54,985 nucleotides of DNA from Candidatus Thorarchaeota archaeon SMTZ1-45 (GCA_001563335.1 LRSL01000033.1:1-54985), one strand, 5' to 3'. Shown: positions 15,969-25,089, counted from the stretch's first letter. Notes: generated by a model from the letters alone, not told the origin. Made by a program: numbers and translations.

Positions 15969-17064
15969 CAACAAGACTGAATCAATCTCTGAATCATGTA
16001 GGAGCCCCACAATAATGTGGTGGAAAAGGAGCGGTTTAAAGAAAAGACCGGGACCAGGTTGCGCAGTCTGGGAAATCACTCTTGCTTGCAATCTAAAGTG
16101 TATTCATTGCGGTTCAGCTGCAGGTAAGGCACGTTCAGATGAGTTGTCAACAGAGGAAGCACTCCAGCTTTGTGAAGATCTCAAAAGCATTGGATGCAGA
16201 GGAGTAGCGCTCATGGGTGGTGAGCCCTTACTTAGAAAAGATTGGGTCACCATTTCTGAGAGAGTTCATGATTTGGACATGGATCTGTCAATAATAACCA
16301 ATGGATGGCTTGGTCAGAATGATGCCGTTACTCAACAACTAGTTGATCTATCACCAGAGTGTGTGACTGTGAGTCTCGATGGGGGAGAGTCTTCCATCCA
16401 TGATATGATTAGGGGTGTTGAAGGATCTTTTGAGCGTGCAGCAAAAGCCATTGACAGATATGCAGGTCTTGGACTTCCAACCTCCGTAATTACCACTGTA
16501 CATAAGTTGAATCTAAGGGAACTAACAAAGATACGAGATCTCTTGAGGGGGAAAGGAGTAGCATGGCAAATTCAAATGGCTACACCGCATGGAAGACTGG
16601 AACGTAAGCATGTGTTGTCCCAAGATGAGTTCTACTCAGTCGCACTGTTCATTGCAGCAACTAGGAAATTGTATTCTAAGCAACTTATGGTGGCTGGAGC
16701 TCATGATATGGGATACTTCTCCACAATTCTTGATGAGTTGCAGGTTATGTCGTGGCAAGGTTGTCAAGCTGGAATTGGTACACTAGGAATACAGAGCAAT
16801 GGAAACATCACAGGATGTTTAGCTCTGCCTGCGCAGTTCATTGAGGGGAATGTAAGGGAACGATCTCTAAATGAGATATGGTATGATAATGAGTCATTCA
16901 AATATTCACGTCGCGTAAAATTGTCGGACATGAAAGCGCACTGCACAACTTGTGAGTTCAAGGGAATCTGTAAGGGAGGGTGTTCTGCGGTTTCTGTAAC
17001 TATGGGGAAAGGACTCCATCAAGACCCATTCTGTGTGCGCCATATCGAACAATCGATGAAGTAG
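15961..17064 (+). CDS. Radical SAM enzyme with SPASM domain
   Basis: 367 residues. The radical SAM cluster motif C-x3-C-x2-C is at C43, C47 and C50 (ACNLKCIHC), followed by GGEPLL (the glycine motif that holds SAM). The C-terminal SPASM region shows cysteines at GCQAG, GCLALP, CTTCEFKGICKGGC and FCVRH, enough for one or two auxiliary 4Fe-4S clusters. SPASM proteins mature peptides or cofactors (PqqE, MftC, sulfatase-activating enzymes) or modify haem precursors. The start overlaps the SCP2-like gene by eight bases; ATG 16015 is an alternative that removes 18 residues. Downstream follow two tiny membrane proteins, so a peptide or membrane substrate is possible, but nothing here proves it. Confidence 0.92.
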   Translation: MNSNKTESISESCRSPTIMWWKRSGLKKRPGPGCAVWEITLACNLKCIHCGSAAGKARSDELSTEEALQLCEDLKSIGCRGVALMGGEPLLRKDWVTISERVHDLDMDLSIITNGWLGQNDAVTQQLVDLSPECVTVSLDGGESSIHDMIRGVEGSFERAAKAIDRYAGLGLPTSVITTVHKLNLRELTKIRDLLRGKGVAWQIQMATPHGRLERKHVLSQDEFYSVALFIAATRKLYSKQLMVAGAHDMGYFSTILDELQVMSWQGCQAGIGTLGIQSNGNITGCLALPAQFIEGNVRERSLNEIWYDNESFKYSRRVKLSDMKAHCTTCEFKGICKGGCSAVSVTMGKGLHQDPFCVRHIEQSMK

Positions 17065-17116
17065 CCAGAAGCAAGAATCAAAGAGCTTATTGCTAGTTTT
17101 TACTTAATATTCATGG

Positions 17117-17509
17117 GTGAAGGAGTTGAGATGGAGTGGAAGAGGAACAGTTGGATATGCATATCTCAAATTCCGCGATTTTCTACCAACAACTATGAAG
17201 ATGGTGGCTGATGAGTTTATTCGAATTCGGTTTCCTACAAGAAAGCAGTTAGCAGAGATTGAAGCTCTTGGCAAGTGCATAGGCTTAGATGGGAAGGAGA
17301 TTTATGCGGCAACTGGTTTTCCAATCAACAACGAATATTTACAGAAACGTAGATTGACTCCATTATCAGTGTGTATAATGGTTTTAGTCATCATAATCAT
17401 AGGCTTTGTAATCCTTGTTCTTACAGGATATTTTCCTAGACCTCCCGAAGTATATGGTGCTGGTACTCGTTACGGAAGTATAAAACCTAAAGATTTCATC
17501 GTAGACTAA
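17117..17509 (+). CDS. Small one-helix membrane protein A of a tandem pair
   Basis: 130 residues from a GTG at 17117; the ATG four bases earlier is in another frame. Residues 38-65 (PTRKQLAEIEALGKCIGLDG) are a soluble helical region, then one membrane helix (SVCIMVLVIIIIGFVILVL) and a 20-residue tail ending YGAGTRYGSIKPKDF plus three residues. It is clearly homologous to the next gene: P-x-R-x-Q-L-x-x-I-E-x-L-G-K-x-(I/V)-G-L and the tail Y-x-x-G-x-x-Y-G-(S/T)-I-x-P-(K/R)-D-F are shared. No family name. The conserved tail on a short anchored protein beside a SPASM enzyme is the notable point. Confidence 0.78.
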   Translation: MKELRWSGRGTVGYAYLKFRDFLPTTMKMVADEFIRIRFPTRKQLAEIEALGKCIGLDGKEIYAATGFPINNEYLQKRRLTPLSVCIMVLVIIIIGFVILVLTGYFPRPPEVYGAGTRYGSIKPKDFIVD

Positions 17510-17529
17510 CTCACTCGGGGTGGTAAGAT

Positions 17530-17934
17530 TTGCTTGGAATAATTATGCACATGATTTGGGTTGACATAAACCGACTAGAGAGCTATCTTCCCATCAGACT
17601 TTATGATAGAATGCAGCAGATAACAGGTTATGTTGAACCTAGCAGACAACAGTTAACCAAGATTGAGTTACTAGGGAAAAATGTAGGGCTCGAGAAATCA
17701 GAAGTCTTGGCAGCACTGGATTCACATTTGAGCACCACGGGTATTGGGAGTAAATCTAGGATTTCTCTTTTTACTACAATAATCGTTATGATTGTCATAG
17801 CATTAGTAAGTGTCCTTCTTACTTGGTTCGTTGTAGATCCTGAGAGTTTTCCCGTACCAACATATGTTCCAGGTTCACTCTATGGAACCATATCTCCAAG
17901 AGACTTCAGCGCTCTTGACCCAGTGATAGCTTAG
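17530..17934 (+). CDS. Small one-helix membrane protein B of a tandem pair
   Basis: 134 residues if read from TTG 17530, with ATG 17545 an alternative. A GGGGTGG stretch just upstream may serve as ribosome site. It repeats the layout of the preceding gene: helical PSRQQLTKIELLGKNVGLEK, membrane helix TTIIVMIVIALVSVLLTWFVV, and a tail YVPGSLYGTISPRDFSALDP. Eight of fifteen tail residues match its neighbour, and the remaining differences are mostly conservative (S/T, K/R). The genes are 20 bases apart and the methyltransferase follows after three bases, so all four likely share a transcript. Function unknown. Confidence 0.78.
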   Translation: MLGIIMHMIWVDINRLESYLPIRLYDRMQQITGYVEPSRQQLTKIELLGKNVGLEKSEVLAALDSHLSTTGIGSKSRISLFTTIIVMIVIALVSVLLTWFVVDPESFPVPTYVPGSLYGTISPRDFSALDPVIA

Positions 17935-17937
17935 TTT

Positions 17938-19242
17938 GTGGTGAATGAATTATTGAAACTCAATATTGGCTGTGGTCACGAATACAAGAAAGGCTATGTC
18001 AATATTGATGCCTTCGATAGTTCAATTGCAGACAAGAAAATGTCAGCTCTAAATCTTGAGTTTGATGATGATTCATTTACTCAGGTTGAATGTGTACAAG
18101 TACTCGAACACCTTGGGGCTGCAAAGTCAATCTATGCATTGGCTGAAGTTTATCGTGTACTCAAGCCAGAAGGAGTCTTTATCATAGTAACTCCGGATTT
18201 AAGGAATTCATTCAAGATTTTTCTTAAAGGGAATGAGGAACAACGAAAACTAGTGATGAACTGGATATACGGACTAGACATTCCAGGCATGTCGCACAAA
18301 TATGGTTTCCCAGAGGAACTTCTAGAGAGAATGCTACAGGAAACAGGATTCTTTGATATTGATATTAAACGGATTAATAGCAAGTCAACACATCCCTCGC
18401 TTCAGGTAGTTTGTAAGAAGCCATTTTCAAGATGGCATCAGTTATTTACACATTTTCGGAAAAAGCTTGTACAGGGAGACTTGGTGGACCTACAGAACCA
18501 GATCGATGTGATTGATAAGGAAACCATACTGCAAGATATTTTGACAGCTGTTCTGAAGACTAATACCGCAAGGCAGGTTCTACAAATAACTTCAACAAGC
18601 AGTCCCAAGATCGGGCAGGTATTCATGGAGGAATATGTTGCAGAAAATCTAGTATCTGAGGATTATGTTCGGATTCATCTCGGAATACTAGAGGAACTAG
18701 CTCTTCTGGAATTTCCAAAGATGATGACCTATCTTTTTCGAGAAATGCCAGTGATACCTGGATGTCAATCTGAAACATTTGAAACGGTCAGATCGATGTG
18801 TGCTAAATCGGTCAAGAAACTTATCTCTGGGGAGAAAGAAGTCATCGATGAATTAAGAAATACATCAAAAAAGGTTGATATCGAAATCCAGACTATCATT
18901 TTCTCAAAGACTATGTTAAATTCAATCTCGCAGTATCATCAAGCCTTAGGAGCCAAGGCATTTAGCCAAAACAAGTTAGTTGAGGCAATGATTCAGTACA
19001 AGAATGCAGTTCGATTCAATCGTGACAATACATTGGCGTATTGGAATCTCGCACGATTACATGTTTTGAATAATCTGCAAGAAAAAGCTAGAGTGTGTTA
19101 CAGTACTACACACGATCTAGTTTCATTGATGCACCCAAAGGTTATGAAACCCCTGCTTAGAGAGATAGAAACTGAATTTGAACAAGCAATGAAGAGAAAT
19201 TGGAAACATATTGACCAACCAGTTTTGTCGCTACTGCGTTGA
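17938..19242 (+). CDS. SAM-dependent methyltransferase with C-terminal helical TPR-like domain
   Basis: 434 residues from GTG 17938. The first 150 residues carry class I methyltransferase motifs: LNIGCGHEYKKGYVNID (SAM loop and ribose-binding Asp), LEFDDDSFTQVECVQVLEHL and an acidic region, then VLKPEGVFIIVTPD. The C-terminal 280 residues are helical, with a TPR-like end (YHQALGAKAFSQNKLVEAMIQYKNAV, AYWNLARLHVLNNLQEKA), which could bind a protein partner. It follows the twin membrane genes by three bases. The acceptor substrate is unknown; methylation of a protein or lipid in this operon is inference. Confidence 0.85.
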   Translation: MVNELLKLNIGCGHEYKKGYVNIDAFDSSIADKKMSALNLEFDDDSFTQVECVQVLEHLGAAKSIYALAEVYRVLKPEGVFIIVTPDLRNSFKIFLKGNEEQRKLVMNWIYGLDIPGMSHKYGFPEELLERMLQETGFFDIDIKRINSKSTHPSLQVVCKKPFSRWHQLFTHFRKKLVQGDLVDLQNQIDVIDKETILQDILTAVLKTNTARQVLQITSTSSPKIGQVFMEEYVAENLVSEDYVRIHLGILEELALLEFPKMMTYLFREMPVIPGCQSETFETVRSMCAKSVKKLISGEKEVIDELRNTSKKVDIEIQTIIFSKTMLNSISQYHQALGAKAFSQNKLVEAMIQYKNAVRFNRDNTLAYWNLARLHVLNNLQEKARVCYSTTHDLVSLMHPKVMKPLLREIETEFEQAMKRNWKHIDQPVLSLLR

Positions 19243-19252
19243 TTCAGTACGG

Positions 19253-19263
19253 AAATTTATATC
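19253..19263 (+). promoter_or_regulatory. TATA box of the nitronate-monooxygenase-like gene
   Basis: AAATTTATATC lies 25-34 bases before the ATG at 19287, so transcription would start near the ATG and the message would be leaderless. No ribosome site is present, in agreement. Confidence 0.55.
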
Positions 19264-19286
19264 ACACGTTGTAAATTCGAGATTCT

Positions 19287-20378
19287 ATGACTCTCCTTCA
19301 CACTGAACTCTGTGATATAATTGGAATCAAGCACCCCATACTTCAGGGAGGCATGGGACCATATAAGACTGAGGCACTAGCAATTGCAGTGGTTAATGCT
19401 GGAGCTCTAGGCGTTATCAGTTGTATAGGCATGGCTGCGACACTCATTCCTGAAGCAGCTCCAATTGATGCACAGAGATTATTTGGCTCAGACCCGCCAG
19501 CCATCATTCTACAGAAATCGATTGAAAAAGTCACAAAGGAAACTCGTTCATCTGGTGGAGTTTTTGGAGTAAATGTGCCTGTAGCTGCTGAATTCATCTT
19601 GGCATCAAAGATGTTTGTAGAACAGACAATTGAGTCCTGTAAGGCAGATTCAGACACTGAACGTTCATTGAGAGTTGTTGTGACGTCAGCTGGAAACCCA
19701 AAGCCATGGTCAGTCCTCAAAGATGAGGGTTTCATCTGGGTGCATGTAGTACCCTCTGTATATCACGCAAAGAAGGCTGAAGCAGCGGGTGCGGACATCA
19801 TTGTGGCATCGGGACACGAGGGAGGGGCGCATGTTTCATGGGATCCTGTCCATTCCATGGTGCTTGTTCCAGCAGTTGCTAAGGCTGTGAAAACTCCGGT
19901 AGTTGGAGCGGGTGGTTTTTGCGATGGATTAACCCTTGCTGCAGCTCTATGCTTGGGAGCTGTTGGCATTCAGATGGGTACACGTTTCATAGCAACCAAG
20001 GAGAGTGATTTTGAGCCAATGTGGAAACAGGCGATATTAAAGAGAGAAGAGCGTCAGACTCTCGTCGGACGAGGTCTCTTTGGACCAATGCGATTCTTGC
20101 GTAACAAGAGAGCTGAAGAGATTGTAGAACAGACCTTAGAGGATTTGCCAAACTTCTACCTAGGTGAGCCTCTAGACTCAAATGAGGTGATTCTGAAACT
20201 TGAACAGACAGGATTCGATGACCTTCTTGATGCAAAAGAGGATACTGCTCTGATGTTTGGAGGGGAGGTAGCAGGTCGAATTCAAGATCTACCCACTACA
20301 GCTGAGCTCATAGGAAGCATAGTTAGTGAGGCTTCAGAGGTGCTTGGTAGAGCACCAAAATTTGTGGTTAGTGGTTGA
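19287..20378 (+). CDS. Nitronate monooxygenase-like FMN enzyme
   Basis: 363 residues forming a TIM barrel with the family motifs HPILQGGMG at residues 15-23, VVNAGALGVIS, ADIIVASGHEGGAH (the position of the catalytic His region in nitronate monooxygenases), VGAGGFCDG and AVGIQMGTRFIATKES (FMN phosphate binding). The family (2-nitropropane dioxygenase) uses FMN and oxygen to oxidise nitronates, but distant members include enoyl reductases such as FabK. In an anaerobic archaeon a different redox role is likely, so the reaction is unassigned. It has its own leaderless promoter and is followed after 76 bases by the alcohol dehydrogenase on the same strand. Confidence 0.85.
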   Translation: MTLLHTELCDIIGIKHPILQGGMGPYKTEALAIAVVNAGALGVISCIGMAATLIPEAAPIDAQRLFGSDPPAIILQKSIEKVTKETRSSGGVFGVNVPVAAEFILASKMFVEQTIESCKADSDTERSLRVVVTSAGNPKPWSVLKDEGFIWVHVVPSVYHAKKAEAAGADIIVASGHEGGAHVSWDPVHSMVLVPAVAKAVKTPVVGAGGFCDGLTLAAALCLGAVGIQMGTRFIATKESDFEPMWKQAILKREERQTLVGRGLFGPMRFLRNKRAEEIVEQTLEDLPNFYLGEPLDSNEVILKLEQTGFDDLLDAKEDTALMFGGEVAGRIQDLPTTAELIGSIVSEASEVLGRAPKFVVSG

Positions 20379-20414
20379 GAGTAGCCAGTGCGAGGAAATA
20401 AAGGGGCGAGATTC

Positions 20415-20446
20415 CTCCATATGATAGCACATTATGCTATGAGGAG
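20415..20446 (+). promoter_or_regulatory. Inverted repeat that could pair with the alcohol dehydrogenase ribosome site
   Basis: ATAGCA (20424-20429) and TGCTAT (20435-20440) form a perfect six-base stem with a five-base loop. CTCC (20415-20418) can also pair with GGAG (20443-20446), which is part of the ribosome site of the gene starting at 20455. It could be a protein-binding operator instead. Confidence 0.35.
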
Positions 20447-20454
20447 AGATTGGA

Positions 20455-21636
20455 ATGGTCTGGTGGTTTTATGTTCCAAATATCGTGTTTGGGGAAGATG
20501 CCCTTACTGAACTTGAGCAGATTAGTGGAAAGAAAGCATTCATTGTAACTGATAGAGTAATCAATAGTCTTGGTCTAGCTGAGAAAGTCTGTCGGATATT
20601 GACGGAAAGACAATGGGAGGCGGCGATTTGGGATGGTGTGGAACCAGATCCAAAGGTTTCCACAGTCAAAGCTGCCGCTGAGGCAATCAAGATGTTCGGT
20701 GCGGATTGGATTATTGCAGTAGGTGGAGGAAGTGTCATGGACACAGCCAAAGCAGCATGGGTACTCTATGAGAAGCCAGATGTCGAACTACATGCTCTAA
20801 CACCATTTGATGAATTAGGTCTTCGTAAAAAAGCCAAGCTGATTTGCATACCAACAACTACGGGTACAGGTTCTGAAGCAACTAAAGCAATCGTTATTCG
20901 TGATGATGAAACGGGTAGAAAATTCGCAACCATAAATCCTGAATTGACACCAGATATAGCGATTTTAGATCCGGAATTTGTGGTTGGCCTTCCGAGGAAT
21001 CTCACAGCTTATACAGGTATGGATGCACTAACCCATGCAGTAGAAGGATATGTTTCTGTTTGGAAGAATGACTTCTCTGATGGTTGTTCACTTCAAGCAG
21101 TCAAGATGATTTTCGAGTGGCTCCCCAAGTCAGTTGATAATCTAACGGATTTAGAGAGTAGGGAGAAGATGCTAATTGCCGCATGTCTTGCAGGAATGGC
21201 ATTTGGTAATTCACAAGCTGCACTTGCTCACTCCCTAGGTCATAGTATGGGCTCAGTACTTCGAACTCATCACGGGATGTCTGTAGGAATGGCATTACCA
21301 TATACTATCGAGTTCAACTGTAGAGGTAAAGAGAATGAGGAAGCTGCGAAACAATACTCAGAGTTAGCAAGACTGATTGGAATTACAGGGAAAAAACCTG
21401 AAACTGTATCTCTGAAATTTGCTGGAGCTGTCCGAGAATTGATGAAGAAGATTGGTAGTCCTCAGAGTTTCAAGGAAGCTGGAGTTAAGAAGAAAGACTT
21501 CAACGCTGGACTAGAGAACATGGTTGATTTTGCCATGATGGATACAAGCCTGACGATGAACCCACGAAATATTGACAGTGAAGAGATTCGAAAGATGTAC
21601 AGATACATGTATGATGGAACAGTTATCGATTTCTAG
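20455..21636 (+). CDS. Iron-containing alcohol dehydrogenase
   Basis: 393 residues, the usual length of group III iron-dependent alcohol dehydrogenases. NAD(P) binding is shown by GGGSVMDTAKA (about residue 92) and TTTGTGSEAT (about 138). The metal ligands lie in MDALTHAVEGY (Asp/His) and ALAHSLGHSMGSVLRTHHG (two His). The enzyme interconverts alcohols and aldehydes or ketones in the cytoplasm. A GAGGAGAGA ribosome site precedes the ATG. Only three bases separate its stop from the aldehyde ferredoxin oxidoreductase start, so the two genes are one operon and probably act on the same aldehyde. Confidence 0.92.
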   Translation: MVWWFYVPNIVFGEDALTELEQISGKKAFIVTDRVINSLGLAEKVCRILTERQWEAAIWDGVEPDPKVSTVKAAAEAIKMFGADWIIAVGGGSVMDTAKAAWVLYEKPDVELHALTPFDELGLRKKAKLICIPTTTGTGSEATKAIVIRDDETGRKFATINPELTPDIAILDPEFVVGLPRNLTAYTGMDALTHAVEGYVSVWKNDFSDGCSLQAVKMIFEWLPKSVDNLTDLESREKMLIAACLAGMAFGNSQAALAHSLGHSMGSVLRTHHGMSVGMALPYTIEFNCRGKENEEAAKQYSELARLIGITGKKPETVSLKFAGAVRELMKKIGSPQSFKEAGVKKKDFNAGLENMVDFAMMDTSLTMNPRNIDSEEIRKMYRYMYDGTVIDF

Positions 21637-21639
21637 GGG

Positions 21640-23472
21640 ATGGTGCCAATGGTGGATGGTTATCGAGGAAAAATACTCAGGGTAGACCTGAGTGCAGGGT
21701 CAACATCTGTTACGTCAATCGATGAAGAATTGTTGAGAGGGTTTATTGGAGGAGCAGGACTGGGTGCTCGTTTGCTTTATGATATGATTGACAAAGACAC
21801 AGAACCTCTTGGTCCAGAGAATCCTCTATTGTATCTGACAGGTCCATTATGTGGCACTATGGCACCCACTGGTAGCAAGTCAACATTCTGCTCAAGGTCT
21901 CCAAAGACAGGTCTTTTCGGATATAGCACTGTGGGAGGACACTTAGGTGCAGACCTCAAGTTCGCTGGTTATGACGGAATCATATTCACTGGAGCTGCAA
22001 AGGAACCATCATATCTTCTTGTGGACAATTCAGATGTTGAAATTAGGAATGCCAAACATTTGTGGGGTATGGACACAATACAGGTTTGGGAGGAGCTGAA
22101 GAAAGAGACCGGTTACAAGAATGCGGGTATCGCTAGAATTGGTATTGCTGGAGAGAACCTTGTGAAGTATGCATGTATCATTGTAGATCACCATAGAGCT
22201 GCCGGGCGAACGGGACAGGGTGCAGTTATGGGGTCAAAGAAGCTGAAAGCAATAGTAATCAATGGAACTGATCGAAAGGTGCCTGTTGCGGATGAGAAAG
22301 GTCTCAGAGAATATGCCAATGAGCTTAATGAAGATAAGAAAGAAGACCCTACTTTCCGGATGTACTCTGACCTTGGAACAGCTGGCTTCACAGACATGGC
22401 TAGCATGATGTGGGGTTCATTGCCTGCTGGATACTACACGGTTCCTGATTTTGACACATACAATCTAAGCGGCACAACTGTCAGAGAAACTATCTTGGTG
22501 GGCAAATCAGCATGTTATCGATGTCCCATTGCATGCGGAAGAGTGATAGAGATTCCAGAAGGCAAGTACAAGATGGATAGGTATGCTGGACCTGAGCTTG
22601 AAGTAACTGGAACTATGGGTTCTCTTCTCCTCAATAATGATGTCGAATCAGTAGCTTATGCGAACAAGATACTCAACATGCTTGGAATTGATACGATTTC
22701 TGGAGGAAATACTATAGCGTTTGCCTACTATCTCTTCAAGGAAGGAAAGATAACTACGGAGGACCTTGATGGGATTACGCCAGAATGGGGTGATGTTGAT
22801 CCAGGAATAGCTCTCGCAGAGAAGATAGCCAAACGGGATGGTATCGGAAACATGTTGGCTGAGGGAGCCTTTGAGTTTGGAGAGAAGTTTGGAGTTTCTG
22901 ACCTAGCTGTTCAAGTCAATGGTCTTGAACTACCGCAGCACGACCCACGAGGTTTCTCAGGCCATGCCATTGGTTACGCAACATCACCTCGTGGTGCATG
23001 TCATATGAGTGCAGATATGTATAATGTCCAGATGGGACAACCCAATGAGGCTTTTAGAATTGAGAGTGAAGACAGATTCGCCAATGAGGCAGACTTGGTT
23101 GCAAGACTCCAAGATTTTCGTGCTCTGACAAACTCCGCTGTGATGTGCAATTTCTATCCTGCAAACGGAAACCAGTTATTGAAGCTCCTAAAACTAGCAA
23201 CTGGATGGGATATGGATATTGAAGAGTTAGTGAAGACAGGTGAGAGAATCTTCACCATGATGAGATTGCTTAACCTCAAGCTTGGTTATTACACAAAAAA
23301 GGAGGGTCTTCCATTGCTTGTGCTGAAACCGCTTGAGGGAGCCACAGAAGGTCATGTGCCTGATATCGAGGCACAATTGAATACATGGTATGAATACCGT
23401 GAATGGGACAGAAAGACTGGAAGACCACCCAAAGAAAAGCTTGAGGAACTAGGTCTAGGAGACCTCACCTAA
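21640..23472 (+). CDS. Tungsten-containing aldehyde:ferredoxin oxidoreductase
   Basis: 610 residues, typical AOR length. The N-terminal domain has GFIGGAGLGARLLYDM and PLGPENPLLYLTGPLCGT, the two pterin-binding motifs. Ligands of the 4Fe-4S cluster are C292, C295 and C299 (CYRCPIAC) plus a late cysteine at about residue 503 (VMCNFY). The enzyme oxidises aldehydes to acids and reduces ferredoxin, using a tungstopterin cofactor. It follows the alcohol dehydrogenase by three bases. Together they would oxidise an alcohol to acid with NADH and reduced ferredoxin, or work in reverse. The last eight bases overlap the convergent peptidase gene. Confidence 0.95.
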   Translation: MVPMVDGYRGKILRVDLSAGSTSVTSIDEELLRGFIGGAGLGARLLYDMIDKDTEPLGPENPLLYLTGPLCGTMAPTGSKSTFCSRSPKTGLFGYSTVGGHLGADLKFAGYDGIIFTGAAKEPSYLLVDNSDVEIRNAKHLWGMDTIQVWEELKKETGYKNAGIARIGIAGENLVKYACIIVDHHRAAGRTGQGAVMGSKKLKAIVINGTDRKVPVADEKGLREYANELNEDKKEDPTFRMYSDLGTAGFTDMASMMWGSLPAGYYTVPDFDTYNLSGTTVRETILVGKSACYRCPIACGRVIEIPEGKYKMDRYAGPELEVTGTMGSLLLNNDVESVAYANKILNMLGIDTISGGNTIAFAYYLFKEGKITTEDLDGITPEWGDVDPGIALAEKIAKRDGIGNMLAEGAFEFGEKFGVSDLAVQVNGLELPQHDPRGFSGHAIGYATSPRGACHMSADMYNVQMGQPNEAFRIESEDRFANEADLVARLQDFRALTNSAVMCNFYPANGNQLLKLLKLATGWDMDIEELVKTGERIFTMMRLLNLKLGYYTKKEGLPLLVLKPLEGATEGHVPDIEAQLNTWYEYREWDRKTGRPPKEKLEELGLGDLT

Positions 23473-24967
23473 GCACTAGCTTCTTCATATTAGGAAGATC
23501 CTCAACAATTTCCTTCAAGACATTGAAAAGAATTTCAACATCAATTATCCTGAGACGTTCATCAGGAGTATGAGGATTCTCCAGAGTAGGTCCTATTGAC
23601 ACCATTTGTATGCCAGGTATCTTTGATCCAATTATTCCGCACTCAAGACCTGCATGAATGGCCTCAACCTTGACCTCTCTTCCAGTCACATTTTCAAAAT
23701 GTTTACGTACAAATGAAAGAAACGGACTCTTTGGTTCGGGATTCCACCCAGGATATCCAGGTTTCTTTGTGATTTGCCATCCACTCAATTCAGCAAGATC
23801 CACAATACTATTTCTGAAGGCTTCAAGTTCTGAGTCTACACTACTCCTAGTAGAGAGCAGAACATAGACTTCAGATGCTCCAGTCTTGATTATAGCAACA
23901 TTGTTTGAAGTTTCCACAAGACCATCAACATTAGGGGAGAAACGGATGGGTCCATGAGGTAAAATGTTGATTGATTGAATTATCCGTTTTGATTCTTCAA
24001 GTGAAAATGCAGGTTCTGAAGATGATTTGTCCCAGTTGACTTGCATATCAGGCTCAAGTTCCTTGTAGTATGTTTTGAGGACCTTACGAACTCCTGTAAG
24101 TAACTCTTCAACCCTCTTGGATTTATTAGATTCCACTGCAAATTTGACTGTTGCTTCACGGGCAATAGCATTATGCTTGCTTCCTCCGTTCCAATTACAG
24201 AGATGCAAATTCATCTCAGCCACAAGTGAAGATAACAATCTAGCAGCCACTTTGTTTGAATTGGCTCGATGTTTGTGAATATCAACTCCTGAATGTCCAC
24301 CAAACAGACCTGAAACAGTCAGATTGAAGAATGTGATATCTCCTGTGACCTCTCTGAGTTCGATCTTTTTTGTGAGTTCCAGGTCACCTCCACCTGCGGA
24401 ACCTATAGTAATCACTTCAAGAGTTTCAGAGTCGATATTCATCATGAGCTTGCTCGTTATGCCCATGTTTTTAGGTTCAAGCGCAAAAGCGCCTACAAGA
24501 CCAGTTTCCTCATCAACCGTGATAAGAAGCTCTAGGGGACCATGTCGAACTTTTGGATCCAACATCAGAGCTAGACAAAGTGATACGCCAATCCCATTAT
24601 CTGCTCCAAGGGTAGTACCATCAGCATCCACCCATTCTCCATTTTCTTGTATACGAATCGGAATAGAGTTGTTTTCAAAATCAAAACCATCTGGTCTATC
24701 AGTTTCACACACCATATCCATATGACCCTGAAGGAGAAGAGGTTGAGCAGCCTCCATCCCCTTTGTTGGACCTTTTTTGATGAGCAGATTGCCAGCCTTA
24801 TCTTCAATCACTTCAATCTTCATTCCGAGTGATGTCGCACGTTCAGGAATCCAGCTCTTCAGCTTTTCTCGAATCTTGTCTTCTTTCTTTGAACCTCGTG
24901 GTGTCTTTGTGAAGACTTCTTCAAAAATCTCCCAAACAAGTTTAGGCTCCAAGCTCTCAAAGACCAT
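23465..24967 (-). CDS. PepD-like aminoacyl-histidine dipeptidase (M20 family)
   Basis: 500 residues from ATG 24967, chosen because a perfect GGAGG site lies seven bases before it (24975-24979) and because PepD proteins begin with S-L-E-P-x-x-V-W. Longer starts add 13 residues without a ribosome site. Zinc ligands are in LLQGHMDMVCE (His and Asp), GTTLGADNGIG (bridging Asp), TVDEETGLVGA (Glu catalytic pair) and HAGLECGII (late His and Glu). Full length compared with bacterial PepD (about 485). It cleaves unspecific dipeptides in the cytosol, including beta-Ala-His. Convergent with the aldehyde oxidoreductase, with eight bases of overlap. Confidence 0.9.
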   Translation of the reverse strand: MVFESLEPKLVWEIFEEVFTKTPRGSKKEDKIREKLKSWIPERATSLGMKIEVIEDKAGNLLIKKGPTKGMEAAQPLLLQGHMDMVCETDRPDGFDFENNSIPIRIQENGEWVDADGTTLGADNGIGVSLCLALMLDPKVRHGPLELLITVDEETGLVGAFALEPKNMGITSKLMMNIDSETLEVITIGSAGGGDLELTKKIELREVTGDITFFNLTVSGLFGGHSGVDIHKHRANSNKVAARLLSSLVAEMNLHLCNWNGGSKHNAIAREATVKFAVESNKSKRVEELLTGVRKVLKTYYKELEPDMQVNWDKSSSEPAFSLEESKRIIQSINILPHGPIRFSPNVDGLVETSNNVAIIKTGASEVYVLLSTRSSVDSELEAFRNSIVDLAELSGWQITKKPGYPGWNPEPKSPFLSFVRKHFENVTGREVKVEAIHAGLECGIIGSKIPGIQMVSIGPTLENPHTPDERLRIIDVEILFNVLKEIVEDLPNMKKLVLR

Positions 24968-25089
24968 TAGAGAACCTCCGTGATCATTCATGACTTGATG
25001 CTCCACTATAAGGTTTTGTCAATGAACCAACAGATATTTCTTTCACCAGATTCATGAACTGTTGTTTCCTAATTGAGGAGTGACGGGTT

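Noticed and set aside
24324..24725. 133-codon plus-strand open frame inside the PepD gene
   Set aside because: Antisense to conserved zinc-ligand motifs of the peptidase. No independent support.
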